A stretch of 64,000 bases of DNA, from positions 124,001 through 188,000 of the forward strand of contig NZ_JAPFQO010000008.1 in NCBI RefSeq assembly GCF_026241195.1. The letters are read 5' to 3'. This document shows positions 26,358-34,606 of the stretch, in pieces. The notes beneath the pieces are model-generated. The model had not been told where the DNA came from, searched no databases, and worked only from the letters and a program-made list of their open reading frames with translations. The position numbers were made by a program, and so were the translations under genes. Position 1 is the first letter of the stretch. Each line of letters starts with the position of its first letter. This DNA is from Pontibacter anaerobius. GTDB taxonomy: Bacteria > Bacteroidota > Bacteroidia > Cytophagales > Hymenobacteraceae.

Positions 26358-27979
26358 ACGTTTCCGGGTTTTAAGTGAGAACGGATCATGAGCCAGTTCA
26401 GCGGCCATGCCACCAGAAAACCGGCAAAAGAAGCCAGCCACATTACCCCGAACCAAAGTATGTCGTCTTCCTTCGGCATCATCGGGATGTGGTACATCAT
26501 CGTCCACCAGGCGGTTGTCATCATGCCTAAACTCACGGCGGCCATACTTAATGCGGTAGTTTTCAAAGCCATCATTGCCAGCTTTTTCTTTGGCATGTCC
26601 ATCATCATTTCTTTCATCGGGTACTGCACCATCGGCACTACGATCAGCACCGTCAGCACGTACATGGCAATCATCATGATCGGCATACCGGCCCCGAGCC
26701 AGAAGAAAGGCCCTTCAATCCACTCCGGGAAGAAGATCGGGAAACCGAACCATACGAACAGGAAGCCGACCGCGATCATGGTAGGCGCTCCGTAGCCAAA
26801 GCCCATGGCCGTAGCGGCGGCGCTTTGTATGTTCTGCGGACGAAGCCAATGCCACATGCCCTTTTCATCTTTGTAAGCCGGGCGGCGGTAAGCGTTCAGG
26901 TAAAGTATAGGACCAAGTACAGGAAGCACCAGCGAGGTCATGGACCAGGCAATTTTGATAGGCATGTGCACCATGTGCAAGGTATAGGTGCTGTGTATCA
27001 TCACGAAAATAGCTGAAGCGATACCCAGCACAATGAGCATGATGGCCAAGGCCTCCATATAGCCCATCGCAACCGGACCCATACTTGCATACTCAGCTTT
27101 CTCAATGGAGAAATCCAGGCGGCTCTGGGCAGCATAACTCACATCATTGCTCACCAGCCAGAAATGTTTAAAAGGTCCTTCGGAAGGCGATACCATCCAG
27201 TCGGTGCGCTGGCTCCAGACGTAGCGGTCCAACGCAGCTGGCAATCCGCCTTCGTCTCCGGCATACAGCAGCGTGGCGTTGTTGCTCACGGCATACGGCA
27301 AAGCGGCCAGTCCTTCCAGAGTGTGTTTGGGTGTGGTAACTACATAATGAAAGTAACCGGTGCGGCGGTTACGTACGCGGCCCCAGCCAAACTCGTGCTC
27401 CTCATCGCGCAACTCTGCAATTTTTATGGCATGGTCCGTAAGATCTTTGCCCACTATCCGTTCGGCTCCCTCAAAATTATCTTCTATGTCAGAAGGTATA
27501 AACTCATCCGGGCCGATGATAAAAGCTTTCAGGTTACGGTACTGCGCTGCGTTCTGCCCGGTCAATTGTCCGTTCTCAGCAAACAGCACCGGGGAGCCAT
27601 AGTAAAAGGCATAGTAGATAGCGGGCAGGGCCCATTGTAAGGCCTCTTTGCCACCGCCTGGCAGCACCAGCACGTGGCGCGGGTTATCGGCTACTTTTAT
27701 ACTTTGCGTTACAAACTCCTGCCAGTTCTTTTCGGATGGCGCCATGTCGGCCACTTTTGCCTCCTCGTAGGGGATGGCTGTTTTCAGGTATTCGTGCAGG
27801 TCAGTGGCATTCTGGGCCACTACACGGGTCACGTTTTTGGTGTGGGCGATCATGCGCCCTTCCATGGCCCCTTTCTCAGCCCAGGGAGCAACTTCCAGGT
27901 CCTCCTTCAGCACATTCAGAAGGCCAAACCCAAGTATGAGCACCACCAAAAAAGTCAGGACCGGATATGTCCACTTCAT
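26354..27979 (-). CDS. Membrane protein: periplasmic wall-binding-like domain plus DUF4396
   Basis: A 541-residue protein. An N-terminal TM anchor (YPVLTFLVVLILGFGLLNVL) is followed by about 270 periplasmic residues. Their repeating pattern (HVLVLPGGGKEALQWALPAIYYAFYYGSPVLFA, AFIIGPDEFIP) resembles the wall-binding-like domains of the next gene. From about residue 300, six TM helices follow, ending in MALKTTALSMAAVSLGMMTTAWW and the terminal FAGFLVAWPLNWLMIRSHLKPG typical of DUF4396. DUF4396 has no established function. The membrane part is rich in Met (MKEMMMDMPKKKLAMM). Second gene of the five-gene operon, 11 bases after the first. Confidence 0.72.
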   Translation of the reverse strand: MKWTYPVLTFLVVLILGFGLLNVLKEDLEVAPWAEKGAMEGRMIAHTKNVTRVVAQNATDLHEYLKTAIPYEEAKVADMAPSEKNWQEFVTQSIKVADNPRHVLVLPGGGKEALQWALPAIYYAFYYGSPVLFAENGQLTGQNAAQYRNLKAFIIGPDEFIPSDIEDNFEGAERIVGKDLTDHAIKIAELRDEEHEFGWGRVRNRRTGYFHYVVTTPKHTLEGLAALPYAVSNNATLLYAGDEGGLPAALDRYVWSQRTDWMVSPSEGPFKHFWLVSNDVSYAAQSRLDFSIEKAEYASMGPVAMGYMEALAIMLIVLGIASAIFVMIHSTYTLHMVHMPIKIAWSMTSLVLPVLGPILYLNAYRRPAYKDEKGMWHWLRPQNIQSAAATAMGFGYGAPTMIAVGFLFVWFGFPIFFPEWIEGPFFWLGAGMPIMMIAMYVLTVLIVVPMVQYPMKEMMMDMPKKKLAMMALKTTALSMAAVSLGMMTTAWWTMMYHIPMMPKEDDILWFGVMWLASFAGFLVAWPLNWLMIRSHLKPGNV

Positions 27980-27990
27980 AGTTTATCTTT

Positions 27991-28332
27991 TTAGTTCAAC
28001 ACAAAAATGAGCAGCCAGATCAGGCCGCCCATACCTATTGCCTGGTACACAATGGCCAGCCACTTCTGCATATGCTGGTGCTTTTTCTTCTGCGAAAAGA
28101 GCATAAAACCAACCAGGGCAGCCACCGCAAAAATCACGATGGTGGCAATCTGCTTTTCAGGTTTATCGGTGATGATGGCAAACAGGATCAGGAGCAACAG
28201 CCCCAGAGCAAAGCTCCCGGCATGCAGCATCAGCAGCTTTTTCGGAGCCATCTTCCCCTGCAGCACATGCGACAACAGCAAGGCCCCCACCAGCATGGCA
28301 ACAAAGAAGAATATTGTAGCGGCAACAGCCAT
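27991..28332 (-). CDS. Small four-TM membrane protein, first gene of the operon
   Basis: A 113-residue protein that is almost entirely membrane: four hydrophobic segments (FFFVAMLVGALLLSHVL, LHAGSFALGLLLLILFAII, IATIVIFAVAALVGFMLF, WLAIVYQAIGMGGLIWLLIF) separated by short basic loops (QKKKHQHMQK). Family not recognised. The gene opens the operon leading to the DUF4396 protein, lipoprotein, Gly-rich protein and FNT channel. REP-like repeats lie just upstream. Confidence 0.75.
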   Translation of the reverse strand: MAVAATIFFFVAMLVGALLLSHVLQGKMAPKKLLMLHAGSFALGLLLLILFAIITDKPEKQIATIVIFAVAALVGFMLFSQKKKHQHMQKWLAIVYQAIGMGGLIWLLIFVLN

Positions 28333-28386
28333 AGTTTATAGGTTAGGTTTATACTTGTTTAATAATTTGTCAGTCTATCTACTGCT

Positions 28387-28640
28387 CTTCCGGACATCCT
28401 TGTCCGGAAGCTGTCTGAAGGGGACTTCCTTGTCCCCGTTTCATGCAAAGCTTAATCCGCAATGCTTGTCATCCCCCTTCCACCTTCAAAGGGGGACTTT
28501 TCTCTACTACCTAAGCTTTTAACTTTTATGCTTCGTCGGAGCATTGAGCTACAGGTATAAAGTTCAGTTGCTACAGGTATAAAGTTCAGTTCAAGAATAC
28601 TCGTGCTGACTTTCCCCCTTTGAAGGGGGTAGGGGGATGA
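28387..28640. repeat. REP-like hairpins and a 22-base tandem duplication
   Basis: Two successive hairpins share a TCCTTGTC-type core (CTTCCGGACA/TGTCCGGAAG, 28387-28410, and GGGGAC/GTCCCC, 28420-28437). C-rich and G-rich hairpins CCCCCTT..AAGGGGG lie at about 28473-28495 and 28613-28627. Between them a 22-base unit starting CTACAGGTATAAAGTTCAGT occurs twice in tandem (28549-28570, 28571-28592). There is no coding potential in the 325-base gap. Confidence 0.65.
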
Positions 28641-28657
28641 TTTACAGCTACGAGCTA

Positions 28658-30280
28658 TTACTTCCCCTTACTCACCTTCCAGAGCACACCAGTAAAAGGC
28701 ATGGCGTTCATGCCTGTGTCATCAAACTCTACCACACCAAAATCAACAATGTATAATGAGCCATCTTTGCCCCACTCCATTTGCAGGGGGCGTTCCAGGC
28801 CGCCGGTGTTTTTTACTGAAGACGGAAGGCTGTTCTTGTTATAGATAAAATCTTTTGCCTCGCCGGTTTTCAGGTTTACCTGCTGCACCTTAAAGCCGGG
28901 CCAGTTATACTTTACGCCGGGTGGTGCGTTTTCTTCCTCAGGCATTCCTTTGGGTAGTTTCGGGTGATATTCTTTGCCTTTGAACTCCGGCACGATGGTA
29001 CCGAACTCCGCCACCAGTATGTCCTGCTCCGGCACGCCGAAAGCGCTGTTACCGAACACCATGCCCTGGGCCGCGCTATGCACCGGCAGTAACGCGATGG
29101 GCTGGCGCGGTTTGTCTTTTCCCTTCAGCAGCTTGCGGTGCGTTTCCTCAGTCAGTACAAAATCCCATATCTTATCTTTGCCACTAAAGCGTTCGTCTGT
29201 AATAGGTATGCCGCTGAAGAAATCTGGCCAGCCGTACCATTCGCCCTGCACCACTTCATACACCGGCTCGTAGTCGAAGTATAAACCGCGCGGCGGCATG
29301 GGGTTGGCGCTGTTCATGGTAGTGATGAGTTTGCCATCCGGTGAAAAACGGTAGCCGAAGCTGGAGCGTAATCCCCAGGCAATGCGCTTGATATTTTTGC
29401 CATCCAGGTCGCAGCTGAAGAAGGCGCCGTTGCAGATCTCCTGCCCTTTTATCACCTGCCCTGCGGTTGTCTTTTCACCGAGCTTTACGTACACGCCCGT
29501 CTCCAAAGAGTCCGCGTCCACAATGGTCATTTTATCGGTGGGCACCCAGAAGTTCTTGCCTGTCAGGATAATGTCTTCCCCGGGAATTTCCTTAGCCTCA
29601 GGTTTATTAAAATCGTTGATCACCTCTACCCAATGTTTCTCCTGTACGCCTGTATTGCCTTGTGTGGACAGGAAGAAGTACATTTTGTTGTCTTTGAAAA
29701 TCGGCTTGGCATTCAGGAATTCGCCCCAGGATGGCAGGCCGTTGATGATGGTCTCAAACTCCCCCGACTCGAGGTCGTAGGTGGAATAGCGGCTGCGGTG
29801 GGAGATGTACAGTTTACCGTTGTAGTAGGTTACGCCGGTCAGCGGCGGTATCAGGCCCTCTTCCATGTCTTCGGAAGAATCCTTGCTTTTGATGATGTTC
29901 ATGGGCACTACCTTGTCGTAGAGCACTTTGGTAGTACCGTCGGGCAACAGCTGAAGTATACGTGCCTCCGGTGCCCGATCCGGTTTGGTACCGTACGTAT
30001 GGCCGCCTGCCTCGGCTATGTATGTGTTGCCCTTGTCGTCGAAGGTTACGTCCACGGGGTAGCTCAGGCCTTCGGCAACGGCTTCTATCTTCATACCTGC
30101 CGGCAAGGCAATGGCCGACGGGTCTATTTTTCTCCGGCTTTCCTGGTGTACCTCCTGCACCGCCTCCGCTTCCTCATCACCGCGTGTCTCTTCTTTTCCC
30201 GAACAAGAGAACAGCAGCACAGCAGGCAGCGCCAAAACGTAAGTCAGATACTTTAAACCGGAAACCTCATTTTTTTTCAT
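28658..30280 (-). CDS. Beta-propeller lipoprotein, PQQ-type dehydrogenase-like
   Basis: A 540-residue lipoprotein (lipobox LLFSC, about residue 26) with an NHL/six-bladed beta-propeller pattern: LSYPVDVTFDDKGNTYIAEAGG opening, LTGVTYYNGKLYISHRSR, GLRSSFGYRFSPDGKLI, and a closing LERPLQMEWGKDGSLYIVDFG blade. It resembles sorbosone- or glucose-dehydrogenase-like propellers. Whether it binds PQQ or is catalytic is not clear, since I do not see the DNHNAG-type catalytic His of the neighbouring protein. It is transcribed in the same direction as that second propeller gene, 153 bases downstream. Confidence 0.78.
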   Translation of the reverse strand: MKKNEVSGLKYLTYVLALPAVLLFSCSGKEETRGDEEAEAVQEVHQESRRKIDPSAIALPAGMKIEAVAEGLSYPVDVTFDDKGNTYIAEAGGHTYGTKPDRAPEARILQLLPDGTTKVLYDKVVPMNIIKSKDSSEDMEEGLIPPLTGVTYYNGKLYISHRSRYSTYDLESGEFETIINGLPSWGEFLNAKPIFKDNKMYFFLSTQGNTGVQEKHWVEVINDFNKPEAKEIPGEDIILTGKNFWVPTDKMTIVDADSLETGVYVKLGEKTTAGQVIKGQEICNGAFFSCDLDGKNIKRIAWGLRSSFGYRFSPDGKLITTMNSANPMPPRGLYFDYEPVYEVVQGEWYGWPDFFSGIPITDERFSGKDKIWDFVLTEETHRKLLKGKDKPRQPIALLPVHSAAQGMVFGNSAFGVPEQDILVAEFGTIVPEFKGKEYHPKLPKGMPEEENAPPGVKYNWPGFKVQQVNLKTGEAKDFIYNKNSLPSSVKNTGGLERPLQMEWGKDGSLYIVDFGVVEFDDTGMNAMPFTGVLWKVSKGK

Positions 30281-30433
30281 CTGATAAAATTTGTGTTTTC
30301 AACTCACCAATCACCTTTGCGCCTGGGTACATATATTTTTTGCACCATTATCACGATGTTCAAAGGTATACTTAGCACATATGGTTAATGTTACATATGT
30401 CTATATCATAGGTACACCCAACACCAGGCATGG

Positions 30434-31789
30434 TTACTCAATACGGTATACTTTACCCGTTTTTCCGGTTGGCCCTTCTTTCTCATTTCCAAGCAGATAC
30501 ACCTCTCCGCTATTGTCCTGACCGAAGCTTAACAGGTAGTGCCCGAAAGCATTATCTGGCCTGTTCCTGAAGTGCAGCTTGCGGTGCTGCCACGGCCCGT
30601 TTTCACCGGATACTTGTGCCGCGAAAATGGCACCGTCCGGTTTGCCATGGTGCTGTGTCCAGACGCCGAACAGGTAGTTTCCATCAAGCCCTTCATACTT
30701 CTGCCCCCTGTACACGTAACCGCCCACTCCCACGATGCCCAGGCCTTCCTGCGGGAAACTCATGCTGTTCTTAAACTCTATCACGGGGTCTGTGAACTTC
30801 GTGCCCAGACTATCCTCGTCAGGGCAGTCCGGTAAGGGGTTCTTGTTGTCGGCGGCGTTGAAGCAGCTGGTTCCTTCCTTTACATTCCAGCCATAGTTGG
30901 CGCCTTTCTTGATCACGTTCATCTCTTCATACAGTACCTGCCCCGCATCACCGGCTATGATCATTCCTGTTTCCTGATCAATGGAAAAACGGTATGGATT
31001 ACGAAGGCCGTAAGCGTAAATTTCTTTCATGCCGTTGTTGCCATCGGCAAACGGATTATCGGAAGGAATGCCGTACGAAGCACCGCTGTTCACGTCGATG
31101 CGCAGGATACTGCCCAGCAGGTTCTGCTTCACGTCCTGCCCGTTGCCACCGTCGTTCTCCTTATACCAGTCACTCACATGGCCGGTGCCGATATCGTTTT
31201 TGTTGCCGCCGTCCCCCAGGCTGATGTACAGGTAACCATCAGGACCAAACATTAATGTACCAGCATTATGGTTATCCTGCGGCTGGTCCACGTACATGAT
31301 CACCTTTTCGGAGTTCGGATCTGCCTTTTCGCGGTTGCTACCTGAAGCTGTATACTGGGCGATCACGCTGGTGTGGTTGAAGTCGTTAGGAGCTCCTTTT
31401 CGCAGCGGTGCGCTATAGTAGACAAAGAACCTGCCGTTGCTTTTAAACTCCGGGTGGAAAGCCAACCCCAGCAGTCCGCGCTCCTCATGTTCAGGCTTTA
31501 ACTTTACGATCTTACTTTTCAGATCAAGAAAAGGCTCTGGCTGTAGTTTACCGTCCTTCACCACACGCACCTCCCCTACCTGGTCAAGTATAAACAGCCT
31601 GTCGTCATTGGACGGCTGGGTCAGGAAAACAGGTGAGACAAGGTCGGAGGCGATCAGTTGCAGCCCGACAGAATCCACAGAAGCCTGTTCAGTGGTAGCT
31701 GTTTCGGTTGTTTCTTCGGTGGTAGGCGTTGATGTGCAGGAATAGAAAAGCAGCACACCTGCCATGGCATAGAGTAAGTTCTTTTTCAT
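30434..31789 (-). CDS. PQQ-dependent sugar dehydrogenase-like lipoprotein (GSDH family)
   Basis: A 451-residue lipoprotein (lipobox LFYSC, then a Thr/Glu-rich linker). The six-bladed propeller has GSDH motifs: LVSPVFLTQPSNDDRLFILDQVGEV, ERGLLGLAFHPEF, QPQDNHNAGTLMFGPDGYLYISLGDGG with the likely catalytic His, LLGSILRIDV, EIYAYGLRNPYRFSID and ANYGWNVKEG. The family oxidises aldoses with PQQ and Ca2+ in the periplasm. Electron acceptor and substrate are unknown. It is a paralogue in architecture, but not a close copy, of the propeller encoded downstream. Confidence 0.87.
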   Translation of the reverse strand: MKKNLLYAMAGVLLFYSCTSTPTTEETTETATTEQASVDSVGLQLIASDLVSPVFLTQPSNDDRLFILDQVGEVRVVKDGKLQPEPFLDLKSKIVKLKPEHEERGLLGLAFHPEFKSNGRFFVYYSAPLRKGAPNDFNHTSVIAQYTASGSNREKADPNSEKVIMYVDQPQDNHNAGTLMFGPDGYLYISLGDGGNKNDIGTGHVSDWYKENDGGNGQDVKQNLLGSILRIDVNSGASYGIPSDNPFADGNNGMKEIYAYGLRNPYRFSIDQETGMIIAGDAGQVLYEEMNVIKKGANYGWNVKEGTSCFNAADNKNPLPDCPDEDSLGTKFTDPVIEFKNSMSFPQEGLGIVGVGGYVYRGQKYEGLDGNYLFGVWTQHHGKPDGAIFAAQVSGENGPWQHRKLHFRNRPDNAFGHYLLSFGQDNSGEVYLLGNEKEGPTGKTGKVYRIE

Positions 31790-31857
31790 AGTTTATACTT
31801 TATGTATTCGTGTTAACCCATCCCCTGAACCCAGTGCTCTCAACTTTAGCTAAAACT

Positions 31858-31958
31858 GTCATCTCGACGACAGGAGAGATCTTTCTAGAATACTTTCTGC
31901 ATTAGTTCTGGATAGATTTCTCACTAGATGAGGGTCCCTACCCCCAGTTCGAAATGAC
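31858..31958. repeat. Bacteroidota-type imperfect palindromic repeat
   Basis: Starts GTCATCTCGACGACAGGAGA and ends with AGATTTCTC...TTCGAAATGAC, the two arms of a palindrome of the kind often scattered between Bacteroidota genes. The right arm contains an interrupting GAGGGTCCCTACCCCC segment. No coding frame. Confidence 0.6.
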
Positions 31959-32028
31959 ACCACAGATAGTTTTTTAATTATGTCAACGGCATTGGTTCTC
32001 TACCTTTGCCTACTAAGGTATAAACCCA

Positions 32029-32279
32029 CCCCTAACCCCTCCGAGGAGGGGAAATTGCCCTTTGCGAGACGGACTTTGCACCTTCTGAAGAGGGAATTTG
32101 CCTCTATTCCAGGATATTTAAGCAACGGCAACCTGAACTCTTTACTTTAAGCCCCAACCTAACAGCCGGCAGGGTGTAAAGACTGCAAATCCTGGTATTA
32201 ACTTGCTTTCGGAATGCAAATTCGAAAGCAAGTTAATACTTCTCAAATTGCACTGATAGCTATACTTACAGCTATCAGT
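32029..32279. repeat. Further REP-like palindromes
   Basis: Three hairpins: CCCCTCC/GGAGGGG around 32036-32052; a 16-base-arm palindrome TATTAACTTGCTTTCG / CGAAAGCAAGTTAATA (32196-32211, 32223-32238) with a TGCAAA loop; and ACTGATAGCT / AGCTATCAGT (32252-32261, 32270-32279). The TGCAAA loop matches the hairpin at 23370. The gap from 31790 to 32355 contains only such repeats. Confidence 0.62.
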
Positions 32280-32355
32280 ACGTTATAGTTACCATACCAT
32301 GTTTTAAGTATAGCCTGAGGCAATAACATTCCTGGAGCCGGCGGTTTAAACTTGC

Positions 32356-32661
32356 TTAATCAAAATTGATAACCAGCGTAAATTTACTCTCAGGCTTTTC
32401 GGCTTCGAAACGAACGGCCAAATGGTCATAGAAGACAAAGCGTTTGTCAACCGTAATGGCTCCATCATCCTTCGCTTTCCCCTGCTTCATAACCTGGTTG
32501 TAAATGGGAATGTCCTTTTCGTCAAACACGGTTAATTTGATACCGCCACCTGAGGATGGCCATTCTTTGACCTCTACGTTTCTGATGTCCATACTTCTGG
32601 TGGCTTCGTCTCCTTCCAGGCGTAATGTGGCGTTTGCTTCGGTAAGTTGTATAGATTTCAT
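32356..32661 (-). CDS. Small beta-rich protein of the Mn-catalase operon
   Basis: A 101-residue soluble protein without signal peptide. Its alternating pattern (ATLRLEGDEATRSMDIRNVEVKEW, GIKLTVFDEKDIPIY, FVFYDHLAVRFEAE, KFTLVINFD) suggests a compact beta-sandwich. Family not recognised. It lies 11 bases after the DsbA-fold gene and ends the operon with the Mn-catalase, so a role in oxidative stress is possible but unproven. Confidence 0.65.
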   Translation of the reverse strand: MKSIQLTEANATLRLEGDEATRSMDIRNVEVKEWPSSGGGIKLTVFDEKDIPIYNQVMKQGKAKDDGAITVDKRFVFYDHLAVRFEAEKPESKFTLVINFD

Positions 32662-32672
32662 ACTTCTAATAT

Positions 32673-33485
32673 TTAATCGGACATGGGGTGCTCTTTCGTT
32701 TCTTGCTTTAATGCTTCCTTTAGTTCGCGCTCTGTAATGCTGCCCCAGTACCTTCTGTACTCCACCTCGTCGGTTGTATGCTGAATAGGTTCTAGTTCAG
32801 GAGCCACCTCTAACAGGGCGGCTTCCAGCGCTTCGTAAGGTCTGTAGCCCACAATCAATACGCCCTTGCCTTCTCCTTCACGCTTCATCGTCAGGGCCGG
32901 GAACCTGCTTATGTTGTGCAGCCGCACCTGCAACAGGTCTTCCTCAAAAGCTTTGCGTGCTTCCTGGCTTCCCATGCCCTGTTGCAGCCTTTCAAAATCT
33001 AGTAGATCACTGTTTTCCTGGCTCAGCTCCTCTCCTATTTGCTGCAGCACCTCCCAGTCTGACACGTCTTTACCGTGCAGCATTACCGCCTCCCGCACCC
33101 TCCTTAGGTAAGCCTCTGCCGCCACTGGTGATTGCAGTGCTGCTGCCTTTACCGCAATACAGCCCGGGTAAGATGATTTTGGAGGATTTTCATACCACAC
33201 CCTGTCTTGTATGGGCATGCCGGATTTATACTTTGCCTCCAACCACAAAGGCCCCATCTGCAGCGGGCGGCTTATACTATTGATCGGGTCCTGAAAGCTG
33301 TTCCAGTTAGGAATGAGGCCACCCATGCGGTAGCGCCATTTTATTTTGCCTCGGTACATAAAGCGCAGCTTGCGCCACTGCGGCTCCAGCGCCCAGCTCC
33401 AGCAACAAAGAGGGTCGGTATAGAACTCAATCTCTACCGACCCTGCTTCATTTTTCGTTTTTAGTTTGCTCTCTTTGTTAGTCAT
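32673..33485 (-). CDS. DsbA-family thioredoxin-fold protein (SpxH/FrnE-like)
   Basis: A 270-residue cytoplasmic-looking protein with the DsbA-like opening EIEFYTDPLCCWSWALEPQW. The expected CxxC is replaced by CCWS, so disulfide exchange in the usual way is doubtful. An all-helical insert follows (about residues 105-190), then the cis-Pro region SRFPALTMKR, where cis-Pro precedes the second beta half. The family includes SpxH/YjbH adaptors of ClpXP and FrnE-type stress proteins. It is 20 bases after the Mn-catalase gene in the same operon. Confidence 0.78.
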   Translation of the reverse strand: MTNKESKLKTKNEAGSVEIEFYTDPLCCWSWALEPQWRKLRFMYRGKIKWRYRMGGLIPNWNSFQDPINSISRPLQMGPLWLEAKYKSGMPIQDRVWYENPPKSSYPGCIAVKAAALQSPVAAEAYLRRVREAVMLHGKDVSDWEVLQQIGEELSQENSDLLDFERLQQGMGSQEARKAFEEDLLQVRLHNISRFPALTMKREGEGKGVLIVGYRPYEALEAALLEVAPELEPIQHTTDEVEYRRYWGSITERELKEALKQETKEHPMSD

Positions 33486-33505
33486 AAGCCTTTTTTACCC
33501 CCAGC

Positions 33506-34450
33506 TTACATGCTGTTCTGAGGATATTCGCACCATTGGTTTTCTCCACTTGGTACGGCAGCTTTTACTTTTTTGCTACGTTCCTGGCTTAATTCTTTGT
33601 CTTTTCGTGCCACACTTTCTTTTGTTCGGTCTGTGCCTCTAGAACCATGGTTTAGCATACCGTTGGTTTCCACCACATGTTCAAATGGCTCATGGATGTA
33701 CTGCCAGGTTTCCCCAAGCCCTGGGCTCTTGCCTTCGTTCCAGGGGCCTTTGGCATCGGCACCGTTACTCATGTTAAAGTAACTGTTGCTGTAGCGCGGG
33801 TCGCTTTGCAGGATGCCTGGCGGGAAGTTTGGCTGTATGGTTTCCAGAGCCGCTTCAAACATCTGGAAGTGCGCCACCTCGCGCGTCATCAGGAAGTTCA
33901 GCGTCTCTTTTACATAAGGATCGTCAGTGAACTTCATCAGGTACTCGTACACGATCTTGGCCCTTGACTCCGCCGCAATGTTGGAGCGCAGGTCTACGGT
34001 TGGGTCTCCGTTGGCTGTAACGTACGAGCCTGACCACGGCACTCCCTGGCTGTTGGTAACAGTAGGGCCTCCGCCGCTTACTACCAGGAACTGCGGATTG
34101 AGCATGGCGTTATGGATGAAGTCTTCTTTCGTTGCCTTACCATCCAACAGCTGCATAATTTCGGCCTGATCGGCTGCGTTTTTCAGTTCTCCGTTTATGC
34201 CTCCGAGCAGCATCTGAATAGTAGCACCCACAATTTCCAGGTGGCTGAACTCCTCTGTGGCAATATCCATCAGCAAATCATACTTGTCGGGATGGGGCTG
34301 CCGCATGGCAAAGGCTTGTGTAAAGTACTGCATCGCTGCCTTAAGCTCCCCGTTTGGCCCACCAAACTGCTCCAGCAGCAGGCTGGCAAAAGCTGGGTCA
34401 GGTCCGGACACGCGTGCGTTGAACTGTAGCTCCTTTACGTGATAGAACAT
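33506..34450 (-). CDS. Manganese-containing catalase
   Basis: A 314-residue non-haem catalase of the ferritin-like fold, converting H2O2 to water and O2 at a di-manganese site. Visible features: FGGPNGELKAAMQYFTQAF with the first Glu ligand, DIATEEFSHLEIVG (ExxH ligands) and LMTREVAHFQMFEAAL (second ExxH). The start is set to the ATG at 34450, because AAGGAGG lies 4 bases upstream, so the nine extra residues of a longer frame would be translated from the Shine-Dalgarno region. The C-terminus is charged. First gene of a three-gene operon. Confidence 0.92.
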   Translation of the reverse strand: MFYHVKELQFNARVSGPDPAFASLLLEQFGGPNGELKAAMQYFTQAFAMRQPHPDKYDLLMDIATEEFSHLEIVGATIQMLLGGINGELKNAADQAEIMQLLDGKATKEDFIHNAMLNPQFLVVSGGGPTVTNSQGVPWSGSYVTANGDPTVDLRSNIAAESRAKIVYEYLMKFTDDPYVKETLNFLMTREVAHFQMFEAALETIQPNFPPGILQSDPRYSNSYFNMSNGADAKGPWNEGKSPGLGETWQYIHEPFEHVVETNGMLNHGSRGTDRTKESVARKDKELSQERSKKVKAAVPSGENQWCEYPQNSM

Positions 34451-34454
34451 TTGT

Positions 34455-34461
34455 CCTCCTT
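34455..34461 (-). promoter_or_regulatory. Strong Shine-Dalgarno of the Mn-catalase gene
   Basis: AAGGAGG followed by ACAA and the ATG. Most other starts in this window lack such a site, as expected for Bacteroidota, so this one decides the start and is unusual. Confidence 0.7.
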
Positions 34462-34606
34462 TCTTTAGTTTAAACATTTATTCAAGAACTCTTTAAAACG
34501 GAGTGCCTAAATAGCAGTTTCCTATATAGGGCAAACAATGATAAAATCTGCGGCCAGGCCTTTTATTTGAAGTGCAACAAGCGCTGCCACTGTAGTATCC
34601 TATGCC

